A stretch of DNA of 24,496 nucleotides from JACZQZ01 sp046756945 (GTDB taxonomy: Bacteria > Pseudomonadota > Alphaproteobacteria > Rhodospirillales > 2-02-FULL-58-16): the NCBI GenBank assembly GCA_046756945.1, contig JBHHXI010000030.1:1-24496 (forward strand), given 5' to 3'. This document shows, piece by piece, positions 13,692 through 22,248 of this stretch (position 1 is its first letter; each line of letters begins with the position of its first letter). Made by a program: the position numbers and the translations under genes. The notes under the pieces are model-generated. The model made no database searches. It saw nothing but the letters and a program-made list of their open reading frames with translations, and was not told the DNA's origin.

Positions 13692-14704
13692 AAAGCAGCA
13701 AGATCAACTACGTGATGGTCGGCAGCTTCGTGCTCGCCATGATCGTTGGGCTGGTCGTCTCGTTGGCCGTGCTGACGGGGAGGACCGGGGCCACCGATTC
13801 CTATTTCGCCGTTTACAAGAATGTCACCGGCGTCAAGTTCGGCACCCAGGTGCTGTACGAGGGCTATCCCATCGGTCAGGTGACGGAGATCACGCCTCAG
13901 CCCGAGGACGGCCGGATGCGATTCCGGGTCGATTTCGACGTCACCAAGGGCTGGCGCATCCCGGAGGACAGCATCGCCCAGATCGCGGCGCCGGGCCTGC
14001 TGTCGGCCATTACCCTCAGCATCAAGGCCGGCGAGGGCCCCGCCCTCGAACCGGGCGGTCGGGTCAAGGAACAGGAGTCCGCCAACGTCCTTGCCGTATT
14101 GTCAGGGGTTGCCGCCGACATGGGCGAACTGGCCGAGACGCGCATCAAGCCCCTGATCGAAAATGTCGACCGCACCGTGGTTGCCCTCGGCGACCTCCTG
14201 GAGGCGGACGCGCCATTGCTGATCAGGGACCTTGCCGCCCTGGTCAGGGATGTGGCCGAGCGGATGCCCAGGATTGCCGACAACGTCGAGGACTTCACCG
14301 GAAAACTGAACCACAGCAGCGACGAACTGGCGGCGCTCATGACACCGAAAAACCGTGAGAAATTGGAGGGGCTGATTGCCAATATGGATGCCGCCGCCCG
14401 GAACCTGGCGCGCCTGTCGGTGGACTTCGAGAAGACGCGCGCGGGCGTCGACGGGCTTCTCGCCTCCATGAGCGCCACGGTCGCCAAGGTCGGCACCATG
14501 GTTGCGGATAACAAGCTGGATATCGAGAAGTCCATTATCGACATTCGCTACGTCGTCGATTCCGTGGCACGCCACATCGATTCCATAAACCAGAACATGG
14601 AGGGGGCGGCGCGAAATATGTATGAATTCACCCGTCAGATACGGCAGAATCCGGGGCTGTTGCTCGGCGGCAAGCCGCCACGGGACGAAGCGGCAACCCG
14701 GTGA
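13688..14704 (+). CDS. mlaD: MlaD-family MCE-domain protein
   Basis: A membrane-anchored substrate-binding subunit of the MCE transporter. The 338-residue product has an N-terminal membrane helix (about 8-30), one MCE domain (about 38-115, with GVKFGTQVLYEGYPIGQV), and a long helical region (about 130-310) rich in heptad-like Leu/Ala/Ile spacing. It is much longer than E. coli MlaD of about 183 residues, so it may form an extended needle or tube. That geometry is inference. GTG start overlapping the mlaF stop by 4 bases. Confidence 0.93.
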   Translation: MKSSKINYVMVGSFVLAMIVGLVVSLAVLTGRTGATDSYFAVYKNVTGVKFGTQVLYEGYPIGQVTEITPQPEDGRMRFRVDFDVTKGWRIPEDSIAQIAAPGLLSAITLSIKAGEGPALEPGGRVKEQESANVLAVLSGVAADMGELAETRIKPLIENVDRTVVALGDLLEADAPLLIRDLAALVRDVAERMPRIADNVEDFTGKLNHSSDELAALMTPKNREKLEGLIANMDAAARNLARLSVDFEKTRAGVDGLLASMSATVAKVGTMVADNKLDIEKSIIDIRYVVDSVARHIDSINQNMEGAARNMYEFTRQIRQNPGLLLGGKPPRDEAATR

Positions 14705-14730
14705 CCACGAACGGGCGAGGGGAAAGACGG

Positions 14731-15327
14731 GTGAAACGGTCGCTTCACGCGATGATCTTCCTGGTGGCGCCGGTACTGGCCGCCTGTGCCCAGCCGCCCG
14801 TGCCCCAGGACCATTTCTATCGCCTGTCCGTGGGAGCGCCGGGGAACCCCCGGGCCGAACCACGATTCACGGGGACACTGGAGGTCGGCCGGTTCATCGC
14901 CGACGGTCTGACCGCCGGACGCCCCATCGTCTACAGCAAGGCCGACCGGCCCTATGAGTTGTACGAGTATCACTACCATTTCTGGACCGAGCCTCCGCCG
15001 ACCATGCTGCGGGATCAACTGGTGGACTACCTTCGCGCGGCCAAGGTGACGACCACGGTGGTTACGCCCGAGATGAAAGTGGAACCGGACTACGTGCTCG
15101 CCGGCAGGATCAAGCGCCTGGAAAAGATCAACGGCTCGCCGCCGCGGGCCGTGATGGAATTGGAGCTTGCGCTGCGGCGAACGGCGAACGACGAACTCCT
15201 GTTCCTCGGGACATACGGTGTCGAAGCCAAGGCCGGGAACGACACCGTCGCCGCGGCGGTGGCCGCCTTCAACGACGCCCTTACCGAGATCTACACAAAG
15301 TTCACCGCCGACATTTCCGGACTCTGA
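14731..15327 (+). CDS. PqiC-like ABC transport auxiliary lipoprotein
   Basis: A 198-residue outer-membrane-type lipoprotein of the ABC-transport auxiliary (PqiC/DUF330-like) family that commonly closes MCE operons. The signal peptide ends in LAAC with the lipidated Cys19. The next residues are Ala-Gln, so no Asp inner-membrane retention signal is present and outer-membrane sorting is likely. The GTG at 14731 is chosen because GAGGGGA (14717-14723) sits 7 bases before it and it gives a normal signal peptide. A GTG at 14701 overlapping mlaD would add ten polar residues. Last gene of the operon. Confidence 0.88.
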   Translation: MKRSLHAMIFLVAPVLAACAQPPVPQDHFYRLSVGAPGNPRAEPRFTGTLEVGRFIADGLTAGRPIVYSKADRPYELYEYHYHFWTEPPPTMLRDQLVDYLRAAKVTTTVVTPEMKVEPDYVLAGRIKRLEKINGSPPRAVMELELALRRTANDELLFLGTYGVEAKAGNDTVAAAVAAFNDALTEIYTKFTADISGL

Positions 15328-15445
15328 CCCGTCGGGAGCGTGTCCCCGGCCGCCGGCATTGCCCGGCCTGTCCTCTTGATGCGGGGCGGCAAAGGACGTA
15401 AAACCCCCAGGCCTTTCGTACAGCCGGCGAGCCGCCAGGACACAT

Positions 15446-16084
15446 ATGACGGTCAGATCGACCAACATCACGACCACGGAACACCGGGTCGCGAAAGAGG
15501 CCCGTTGGCGGCGCAACGGGCACCGGGGCGGCGTGCTGTGGTTCACGGGGCTGTCGGCGTCGGGCAAGACGACGCTGGCCTTCGAGCTGGAACAGCGCCT
15601 GTTCAAAAAGGGGTACCAGGTCTACGTGCTGGACGGGGACAATATCCGCCACGGGCTCAGCGCCGATCTCGGCTTCTCGCCCGGGGATCGGGGCGAAAAC
15701 ATCCGCCGCATCGGAGAGGTGGCGGCCCTTTTTGCCGATGCCGGGTATATCGTGATTCCCGCCTTCATCTCGCCCTACCGCCGCGACCGCGAGTCGGCCC
15801 GGCGGGCGGGCGGCGATGCCTTCCACGAAATCCACCTGACGGCGTCTCTCGAGGTGTGTGAGGGACGCGACCCCAAGGGTCTCTATGAAAAGGCCCGGCG
15901 CGGGGACATTCCCGAATTCACCGGGATATCCGCTCCCTACGAAACACCGGATCACCCCGAACTGGCGATCGACACCGGGAGCCTTTCCGTGGAAGAGAGC
16001 CTGGCCGTTCTTCTCGAATACGTGGATCGCGCCTTCACCGTGCCCGACGAAGCGGCCACCGGCAGCGCCGCGCTGGGTCCCTGA
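15446..16084 (+). CDS. cysC: Adenylylsulfate (APS) kinase
   Basis: Phosphorylates APS to PAPS with ATP, for sulfate assimilation or sulfo-group transfer; cytosolic. The 212-residue product has P-loop GLSASGKTT (35-43), the APS-binding DGDNIRHGL (63-71), FISPYRRDRESAR (107-119) and the lid-region KGLYEKARRGDIPEFTGI. It stands alone: no cysDN ATP sulfurylase lies in the window and no sulfurylase domain is fused. AGGA at 15437-15440 precedes the ATG. It is 118 bases past the transporter operon, so it may have its own promoter; the gap shows no clear one. Confidence 0.95.
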   Translation: MTVRSTNITTTEHRVAKEARWRRNGHRGGVLWFTGLSASGKTTLAFELEQRLFKKGYQVYVLDGDNIRHGLSADLGFSPGDRGENIRRIGEVAALFADAGYIVIPAFISPYRRDRESARRAGGDAFHEIHLTASLEVCEGRDPKGLYEKARRGDIPEFTGISAPYETPDHPELAIDTGSLSVEESLAVLLEYVDRAFTVPDEAATGSAALGP

Positions 16085-16122
16085 TATCCCGGATCTTTCG
16101 CCCGCGACGCGCTTCGGCGTTT

Positions 16123-16135
16123 CGACAATTTGTCG
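16123..16135. other. Small palindrome between convergent genes
   Basis: CGACAA (16123-16128) and TTGTCG (16130-16135) form a perfect inverted repeat around one base in the 98-base gap between cysC and the convergent CoA-transferase gene. It could be part of a shared termination region. There is no T-run. Confidence 0.25.
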
Positions 16136-16182
16136 CCCATGCCGTCACCGAACGGCCCGGGCGGCCAAGGTCGCGGGTCGGG

Positions 16183-17409
16183 TCAAAGCTTGCGCTCCAT
16201 GACCGCGGCGCCCGATTCGATCAGGGCGTCCATCTCCTCATCGGTATAGCCGGCCAAGGCCAGAACCTCGCGCGTATCCGCGGCGAAGGCAGGGGGTTTG
16301 CGGCGCACCGAGGCCGGCGTGCGGCTGAACTTGACAGGCGGACCCACGCCCCGGTAGCCCTCTTTCTCGACAACCATCCGGCGGTGCGCGGTGTGGGGGT
16401 CGGTCAGCACCTCCGCCACGGTGTTGACGGGACCCGCGGCGACACCCGCGGCGAGCAGGCGACCGGTCAATTCCTCGCATTCCCACTCGGCAAGAAGCGG
16501 CGAGAGGATTTCCGTGAGCGCCTGCCGGTTCTCGCTTCTCAGCCCGTTTGTCTTGAACCTCGGGTCTTCGGCGAGCCCGGGTCGGCCGAGGATCTCGGCC
16601 GCCTTGCGGAACTGACGGTCATTGGCGACGCCAAGGAATATGGGCCGGGTTTTGGTCTGAAACTGGTCATACGGCGCCACATAGGGATGCGCGTTGCCGG
16701 TCAGCCGGGGCAGCTTGCCGTTCATGAACCAACCGGCGGCATGAGGGTGGAGAATGCTGATGCCCGAATCAAAGAGCGCCAGGTCGATGAACTGCCCGCG
16801 CCCCGACCGGGCGCGCTCCACCAGGGCCATGGCGATCCCGGCGGCGGCGTTGAGCCCGACGACCATGTCGACGATCGAGACGCCGATCCGCGTCGGCCCG
16901 GACTGGGGGGTGCCGGTGACGCTGTTGAGGCCCGTCATCGCCTGCGCCACGGCGTCATAGCCGGGCTTGGCGCCGAGGGGACCATCGGCGCCGAAGCCGG
17001 AAATCCGGCAATGGATGAGCCGCGGGAAACGGCGTTTCAGGACATCTTCGTATCCCATGCCCCACCGTTCCAAGGTGCCGATCTTGAAATTCTCGACCAG
17101 CGCGTCGGCCGTCTCGAGCAACCGGAATACGACCTCGCGCCCCGCCGCCGTGCCAAGGTCCAGCGCGATGCCCAATTTGTTGCGGTTGATGCCTTCATAG
17201 TACGCGCTGGTGACCGTGCGCCCGTCCGGGTCGGTCTTGAAGGGCGGGCCGAACTCCCGCGTCTCGTCGCCCATGGGCGGCTCCACCTTGATCACGTCGG
17301 CCCCGTGGTCGCCCAGGATCTGGGTGCAGTACGGCCCCCCGAGCACCCGGCTCAGGTCGACGACACGGATGCCGGCCAGGGCGCCCGTGGATTGTCTCTC
17401 ATCGCTCAT
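16183..17409 (-). CDS. CaiB/BaiF (family III) CoA-transferase
   Basis: Transfers CoA between carboxylic acids. The 408-residue product matches the family in length and motifs: GIRVVDLSRVLGGPYCTQILGD near the N-terminus, ADVIKVEPP, NRNKLGIALDL, and PGYDAVAQAMTG with the probable catalytic Asp152. The substrate cannot be read from sequence. GAGGGAG lies 6 bases before the ATG at 17409. The acyl-CoA dehydrogenase gene ends 30 bases upstream, so the two likely form an operon that activates and then oxidises an acid. Confidence 0.93.
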   Translation of the reverse strand: MSDERQSTGALAGIRVVDLSRVLGGPYCTQILGDHGADVIKVEPPMGDETREFGPPFKTDPDGRTVTSAYYEGINRNKLGIALDLGTAAGREVVFRLLETADALVENFKIGTLERWGMGYEDVLKRRFPRLIHCRISGFGADGPLGAKPGYDAVAQAMTGLNSVTGTPQSGPTRIGVSIVDMVVGLNAAAGIAMALVERARSGRGQFIDLALFDSGISILHPHAAGWFMNGKLPRLTGNAHPYVAPYDQFQTKTRPIFLGVANDRQFRKAAEILGRPGLAEDPRFKTNGLRSENRQALTEILSPLLAEWECEELTGRLLAAGVAAGPVNTVAEVLTDPHTAHRRMVVEKEGYRGVGPPVKFSRTPASVRRKPPAFAADTREVLALAGYTDEEMDALIESGAAVMERKL

Positions 17410-17439
17410 CGTTGGCTCCCTCGACGGGTGCTCCCGTGA

Positions 17440-18600
17440 TTACGTCCGCTGATCGAAACGGCGGCCGACCATGGCCGCGGCGATATTGACCTTCTGAATG
17501 TCGATGGTGCCGCCCGCGATGCCCCAGCCCCAGGCGTCGCGCATGCGCCGCTCCATGGGAAATTCCCTGGCGTAACCATAGCCGCCCATAAGTTGGACGG
17601 CCATTCCCGTCACCCCCCGCGCCATTTCGTTGGCGAAGCACTTGGCGACGCTGGAATCGAAGACGCTCGGCAATCCGTCCTCGGCGTTGACCGCGGCCCG
17701 GTAAACCAGCAGGCGCGCCGCTTCGACCTGCATGGCCATCTCGGCGAGTTTGAGTTGCACGGCCTGGAACTCCACGATGGGCTTGCCGAACTGCCGGCGC
17801 TCCTGAACGTATTCGAGCACGTCCTCGAGGGCGCCCGAGGCCTGGCCGAGAGACATGGTCGCGTTGCCGCACCGTTCCAGATCGAAGGCCGCCATCAGCC
17901 TGCCGAACCCCCCGGCCGGCAGGATGACGTTTGCGGAGGGGACCTCCACGTTGTCGAAGAAGATGTCGGATGACGGGATGCCGCGAAAGCCCATGAGCCG
18001 TTCCCGCTCGCCGAAGGTGACGCCGGCGGTGTCCCGTTCCACGTAGACCGCGCCGATGCCCTTGGCGCCCGGGGCGTCCGACAGACGGCAGTACACCACG
18101 TACCCGTCCGCGTGGCCGCCGCCCGAACACCAGCGCTTGGTGCCGTTGAGGACGACGGCGCCGTCCCGGACCTCGCCCTTGGTCTTGAGGTCCGTGAGGG
18201 CGGTGCCGGCCTCGGGTTCGGACATGGCCACCGCGACCGTGATCTCCCCCGCGCACACCCTGGGGATGACCCGCGCCTTCAGGTCCTCGCCCGCCAGGTG
18301 CTCGATGGCGCGGACCGGACCGACACAGGATTCGAATATGGGAAAGGCGACGGCGGACGAGACCTTGGCGAATTCCTCGAGCACCAGCAGGGCGTCCAGG
18401 TTTCCGAGGCCAAGCCCGCCGTGGGTCGCGGACACGTTGATGCCGAGAAAGCCCATCTCCGCGTACCGTCCGAGCCAGTCCCGGGACAGGGGTTCGTCGT
18501 CGGCCTCGATTGTTCTCGCGACGGCCGCCATTTCCTGGCGGGCGAAGCGGCGCGCCGTTTCCTTAAGGTCGCGCTGCTCGTCGCTGAGCGTGAAGTCCAT
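17440..18600 (-). CDS. Acyl-CoA dehydrogenase
   Basis: An FAD enzyme that introduces an alpha-beta double bond in an acyl-CoA. The 386-residue product has MDFTLSDEQRDLKETARRFA at the start, VAMSEPEAGT (124-133), WCSGGGHADG, and the closing YGYAREFPMERRMRDAW and GGTIDIQ. The usual C-terminal catalytic Glu position (IYEGT in MCAD) is IAGGT here, while Glu242 in FDLERCG matches the base position of isovaleryl-CoA dehydrogenase. A branched or long substrate is therefore more likely, by inference. GGGAGGA supports the ATG at 18600; an upstream GTG at 18624 lacks a site. Confidence 0.93.
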   Translation of the reverse strand: MDFTLSDEQRDLKETARRFARQEMAAVARTIEADDEPLSRDWLGRYAEMGFLGINVSATHGGLGLGNLDALLVLEEFAKVSSAVAFPIFESCVGPVRAIEHLAGEDLKARVIPRVCAGEITVAVAMSEPEAGTALTDLKTKGEVRDGAVVLNGTKRWCSGGGHADGYVVYCRLSDAPGAKGIGAVYVERDTAGVTFGERERLMGFRGIPSSDIFFDNVEVPSANVILPAGGFGRLMAAFDLERCGNATMSLGQASGALEDVLEYVQERRQFGKPIVEFQAVQLKLAEMAMQVEAARLLVYRAAVNAEDGLPSVFDSSVAKCFANEMARGVTGMAVQLMGGYGYAREFPMERRMRDAWGWGIAGGTIDIQKVNIAAAMVGRRFDQRT

Positions 18601-18632
18601 GGCTTGCGTTCCTCCCTTTTCCACCGATGCGC

Positions 18633-18680
18633 CGTCCCGTCCGCCCCGCAGGACTTACCATGGGGCGGGGCGCAGGGACG
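18633..18680. other. Imperfect GC hairpin between QOR and acyl-CoA dehydrogenase genes
   Basis: CGTCCC (18633-18638) and GCCCCGC (18643-18649) face GCGGGGC (18665-18671) and GGGACG (18675-18680), giving a long interrupted stem in the 178-base gap. Read on the minus strand it could end the quinone oxidoreductase transcript, but no U-tract follows. Confidence 0.35.
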
Positions 18681-18778
18681 CCCTCCATGGGATGGGCATC
18701 ATTACACGAACGCGCTCCGCGGCGGGACCACCCCGGGGGGGCCTTCCCCGGCGCGCGGCTATGCCGTGGAGTCCGGTG

Positions 18779-19750
18779 TCAGGGGATCAGCGCCATGCCC
18801 CCGGTGGTGTTGCGGCTCTCCAGGTCGTGGTGGGCCTGGGCGGCGGCGTGGAGGGGGTAGGTGCGGCTGGCCTCCACCTTCACCGCGCCGTCCCGGACCA
18901 CGGCGAAGACCTCGGCGCACGCCGCGTCCAGGTCGCCGCGCCCGGCGATCCAGGTGGCCAGCGTCGGCCGGGTGACGACCAGGGAATTGCGGTGCAGGCG
19001 CTGCAGGGGGAAGGGCTCCACCTGGCCCGAGGCGGTGCCGAAATTGACCGCCATCCCCATGGGACGCAGGCACTCGAGGGAGCCCATGAACGTGTCGCGG
19101 CCGACCGAATCGTACACCACCGGCACGCCCTGGCCGTCGGTGATCTCTTTTACCCGGGCAACGAAATCCTCGCGCGTATAAACGATGACGTGGTCGCAGC
19201 CGTGGGCGCGGGCGATGTCCGCCTTGGCGTCGCTGCCGACAGTGCCGATGACGGTGGCGCCAAGCGCCTTGGCCCATTGGCACGCGATGAGGCCGACGCC
19301 GCCGGCGGCGGCATGGAACAGGATGGTGTCGCCGGGCTGCACGCGGTACAGCCGGCGCAAGAGGTACTCCGCGGTCAGCCCGCGCAGCAGCAGGACCGCC
19401 GCGTCGACGTCCGAAACGTCGTCGGGCAGGATCACCATCCGGTCCGCCGGCACCAGGCGCCGTTCGCAATAGGCGCCCCGCAGTCCCACGTAGGCGACCC
19501 GGTCGCCGGTCCTGATTTCACCGACCCCGGCGCCGGTGGCCTCGACGACGCCGACGCCCTGAACGCCGAGCACCATTGGCAGCGCTTCCGCCCCGAACTG
19601 GCCGGTCCGGTGGTAAATATCGACGAAATTGAGGCCGACGGCGGTGTGGCCTATGCGCGCCTCGCCGGGTCCGGGATCGCCGACCTCGGCGTCTTCCCAT
19701 TGCATGACTTCCGGGCCGCCGTAGCGGTGAATGCGGATGACCTTGTTCAC
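18779..19750 (-). CDS. Zinc-independent quinone oxidoreductase (QOR family)
   Basis: An MDR-superfamily NADPH:quinone reductase-type enzyme, 323 residues. It has the GroES-like N-terminal domain (GLNFVDIYHRTGQF) and the nucleotide-binding AAAGGVGLIACQWAKALGA; the structural and catalytic zinc-binding residues of alcohol dehydrogenases are absent. GTG start at 19750 with GGAG 7 bases upstream. Same strand as the acyl-CoA dehydrogenase gene but separated by 178 bases and a hairpin, so it is probably a separate unit. The physiological substrate is unknown. Confidence 0.93.
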   Translation of the reverse strand: MNKVIRIHRYGGPEVMQWEDAEVGDPGPGEARIGHTAVGLNFVDIYHRTGQFGAEALPMVLGVQGVGVVEATGAGVGEIRTGDRVAYVGLRGAYCERRLVPADRMVILPDDVSDVDAAVLLLRGLTAEYLLRRLYRVQPGDTILFHAAAGGVGLIACQWAKALGATVIGTVGSDAKADIARAHGCDHVIVYTREDFVARVKEITDGQGVPVVYDSVGRDTFMGSLECLRPMGMAVNFGTASGQVEPFPLQRLHRNSLVVTRPTLATWIAGRGDLDAACAEVFAVVRDGAVKVEASRTYPLHAAAQAHHDLESRNTTGGMALIP

Positions 19751-20178
19751 GGGTTTCTCCGTCGTGCCGCGTGGGCGTCAGTCATGCGCCGGAAGGGGCG
19801 CCGCCGCGACGGGCAATATCGGTGGCAAAGGGGCGGAGCAGCGGCCGGCTTTCGGCGGGCGCTGTTCGGTGCTGATCCGACATCGCCGTGGCTCGCCCGC
19901 GAAGGCCGAACGCCGGTCGAAGGTATTCGCTCAACGCCGACGCTTCGGCCCACCAATCACACCCCGGGCGCCGGGGACGGATCGGGGACCGGCGTGCCTT
20001 CGTCGACCACGGTTTGCTCCAGGCTGTCCTCGCCATCGTCACAGGTGGCGCCGCTCTCCAGCCCGTTGGCGGACACCGGCAGGATGGGCCTGCCCATTAG
20101 CCTGTACCCTGTTTCGTTTCGGCCGCGCACAGGATACAACGCGCCACCGCCCGCCGCAAAGGCGGAAAGCGGGTCCCC
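19751..20178. other. Intergenic stretch between QOR and M81 genes
   Basis: These 428 bases lie between two minus-strand genes. The only element I can support is a possible 46-codon ORF at 19957-20097. The part next to the QOR start (19751-19956) has short frames on both strands with poor composition and no ribosome binding sites. I see no clear promoter. Confidence 0.4.
19957..20097 (-). CDS. Possible 46-residue acidic, Pro-rich protein
   Basis: Reads MGRPILPVSANGLESG at the start and ends in an acidic and proline-rich tail (VPDPSPAPGV). Support is compositional: about nine in ten third positions are G or C, as in neighbouring real genes. ACAGGG and AGG lie just before the ATG at 20097, weakly matching a ribosome binding site. 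It follows the M81 gene by 81 bases on the same strand. I recognise no family; a chance frame cannot be excluded. Confidence 0.3.
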   Translation of the reverse strand: MGRPILPVSANGLESGATCDDGEDSLEQTVVDEGTPVPDPSPAPGV

Positions 20179-21786
20179 TCACCAGGGCGGGCCGGCCCAG
20201 GTCGCGTCCTCGTCCAGGGGAAAGACCGGGCGTGGCAGGTCCTTGAACGCAAACCGGGACAGCACCGGCGACGTCAGCCCGGGCGCGTCCACCTCGTACA
20301 CCTGCCCGGGGGCGAAATACTCGTCGAAACCGGCACGGAAATGGCCCCGGGACTTGACGACCACCGTGCGCGCCGCGGCGATATCCAGGCCGAACATCTC
20401 GAAAAACACCGGGTCGGCGCATTGTTTGCGCAGGCTGGCCACGACCACCTTGATCCCCCCGATATCAAGCAAGGCCGCGGGGCCCAGGCTGATGCTGCGT
20501 CCGGCCCAGATGCCGCGCCGTCCGACGCAGGCGCCTGCCGAGAGCTTTTCGACGGCGGCCGGCGCGGCGAAGCGCCTGGCGAATTCGGTCTCGCCGGTAC
20601 CGTTGAACACCGCCTCGAAGGTTGCTCCTTCACCGTGGGAGTGTGCGGCTTCGGCCACCGCCGGATCGACCAGATTGCCCATGAACACGCCCGCGGCGCC
20701 GGCCTCGTAAAGGGCCGACAACAGCCAGGTAGTGTTGCCGCCCCCGCCGCCTCCGGGATTGTCGGCCACGTCGCCAAGAATCACCGCCGGGCGGGTTTCG
20801 TCCTTGCCGTTCGCCACGGCAATCGCCACCGCCTCGTCGACGGACGTCAGTGTGCGCGTGAAGCGATGGCGCATGTCCCAGGCCCTGGTCGCGATGTCTG
20901 CCGCCAGCCGGCGCGCCGCCTCCAAATCGTCGCGGGCGGTGACGATCACCGCCAATCCATTCTTCGGCGAATCGCCGAACACGAACCCGCCGACCACCGA
21001 GACGTTCACAATGTCCGGGGTCTTGGCCCGCTGACCATAGGCGACCAGATCGGCATAAGGCCCCTCGGCGGTCAGCAGAGTCACGGTCGCCGGGGTCAAG
21101 GGCAGGCGAAGGAACGCGGATGCCGGCCTCAGGCCACGGAACATCTCGACCATCAGGTCGGCCGCCTCGGTGGCCCGCTCTTCCTGGTCCACGTGGGGAT
21201 TGGTGCGGTACGAGATCAGCACGTCCACGTTCGCCACCATCAGTTGGGAGATGTTGGCATGCAAATCGATCGTCGCGATGACCGGCACCCCGGGCCCGAC
21301 CACGTCGCGCACCATGCGATACAAAAGCCCGTCCGGATCGTGGCTCATGGTCGAGACCATGGCGCCGTGACTGCTGATGTAGACCCCGTCCACGGGCAGG
21401 GCGTCGGTCAGGCGGACGCGCATGTCGTGCAGGGTTTCGCCGAAGAAGGCATGATCGCATGGCCCTCCCGGCTCGGCCCCCGTGACCACGATGGGCACAG
21501 GCCGCCAGTCCACGCCGGAACGGTCCATGGCGCCGCAAAATGCCGGGATCTCGGCCGGCAGGCTGGGATTCGCGCGCCCCACATCGGCAAGAATTTCATC
21601 CCCGCTCATGTAACACAAGGAGTGAAAGGCGGCGGCGTCGGAGACCGGGGCGAACGCATTGCTTTCCAGGTGAAACCCGAGAAGGGCGATACGTTTGGGC
21701 AGGCGAACGACGGGGCGCCCCCGTGCGGCGGGATCATCGGGCGTCGGGGCCGGTGAGCGGCTAAACGCGGGACTGGGCGCCTTCAT
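20179..21786 (-). CDS. M81 family metallopeptidase (MlrC-like)
   Basis: A predicted zinc metallopeptidase related to MlrC, which degrades linearised microcystin; most homologues have unknown substrates. In the 535-residue product the family begins at RIALLGFHLESNAFAP (about 32). Probable metal ligands are Asp174 and His176 in IDLHANIS and His198 in TNPHVDQEERATEA. The C-terminal half has the conserved DNPGGGGGGNTTWLL (342-355). A polar extension of about 30 residues precedes the conserved start and has no signal-peptide character. AAAGG 7 bases before the ATG at 21786 supports it; internal GTG codons near residues 26-27 are alternatives. Confidence 0.9.
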   Translation of the reverse strand: MKAPSPAFSRSPAPTPDDPAARGRPVVRLPKRIALLGFHLESNAFAPVSDAAAFHSLCYMSGDEILADVGRANPSLPAEIPAFCGAMDRSGVDWRPVPIVVTGAEPGGPCDHAFFGETLHDMRVRLTDALPVDGVYISSHGAMVSTMSHDPDGLLYRMVRDVVGPGVPVIATIDLHANISQLMVANVDVLISYRTNPHVDQEERATEAADLMVEMFRGLRPASAFLRLPLTPATVTLLTAEGPYADLVAYGQRAKTPDIVNVSVVGGFVFGDSPKNGLAVIVTARDDLEAARRLAADIATRAWDMRHRFTRTLTSVDEAVAIAVANGKDETRPAVILGDVADNPGGGGGGNTTWLLSALYEAGAAGVFMGNLVDPAVAEAAHSHGEGATFEAVFNGTGETEFARRFAAPAAVEKLSAGACVGRRGIWAGRSISLGPAALLDIGGIKVVVASLRKQCADPVFFEMFGLDIAAARTVVVKSRGHFRAGFDEYFAPGQVYEVDAPGLTSPVLSRFAFKDLPRPVFPLDEDATWAGPPW

Positions 21787-22248
21787 CGTTTGCCTTTGAA
21801 CGACGGACTATGGAACGCAAGGGGAGAGAATAGCATCCGCAGGGTACGGTCGCCGGTGAATTTTCCACCCCGGGGCAGCGTGGTAACGGAGCCGACAGCG
21901 GCGGATTCGAAACCGCGCACGGGCTTTCGCGACACCTTTGCGTGACGCCGTCGAAAGGAACGGAACGGCTGGCTGGGTCTTAGCCCGAAAATCAAACAAT
22001 CGTATAAGCCGGTTGTACGGGAGAATAATTGCCGAGGAGGCGAAAAACAAAGACATTGATGAATGCCGGGGATTTGTCGCGTGATCCATGTTTTCAGGAA
22101 CCGTCGTTGCGACGATTTTCAACACGGCGCCCGGCGCCATGAAACGCTGACCACGTTTCCTTCGTGCAGGGTTCCCGCGGGCCGGGCGTTCTGACGCACC
22201 GTACGCGGTCGACTCCGGTTCCTGAGTCGTTTTCTTGAAAGCTAAGGG
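21787..22248. other. Divergent intergenic region between M81 and mlaC-like genes
   Basis: These 462 bases must hold promoters for both flanking genes, and part is less GC-rich than the coding DNA. I see no convincing promoter pair. CGTCG-TTG-CGACG followed by ATTTT (22102-22119) resembles a small plus-strand terminator, but no gene precedes it. A GAGGAGG at about 22034-22040 is followed only by a 27-codon frame at poor spacing. Confidence 0.4.

Noticed and set aside
18056..20710. 884-codon plus-strand open frame
   Set aside because: It runs across three well-supported minus-strand genes (acyl-CoA dehydrogenase, QOR, part of the M81 peptidase) and intergenic DNA, with low-complexity Arg/Pro/Ser composition. 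Shadow frame.
20341..21756. 471-codon plus-strand open frame
   Set aside because: Antisense to the M81 peptidase, whose metal-site motifs are intact; the plus frame is His/Gln-rich shadow.
22102..22119. Small hairpin with ATTTT as a terminator
   Set aside because: Only a 5-bp stem, and no plus-strand gene ends upstream; the flanking genes diverge from here.
22060..22140. 27-codon frame after GAGGAGG near 22034
   Set aside because: The SD-like sequence is about 20 bases from the ATG, and the product is Arg-rich with no gene-like feature.
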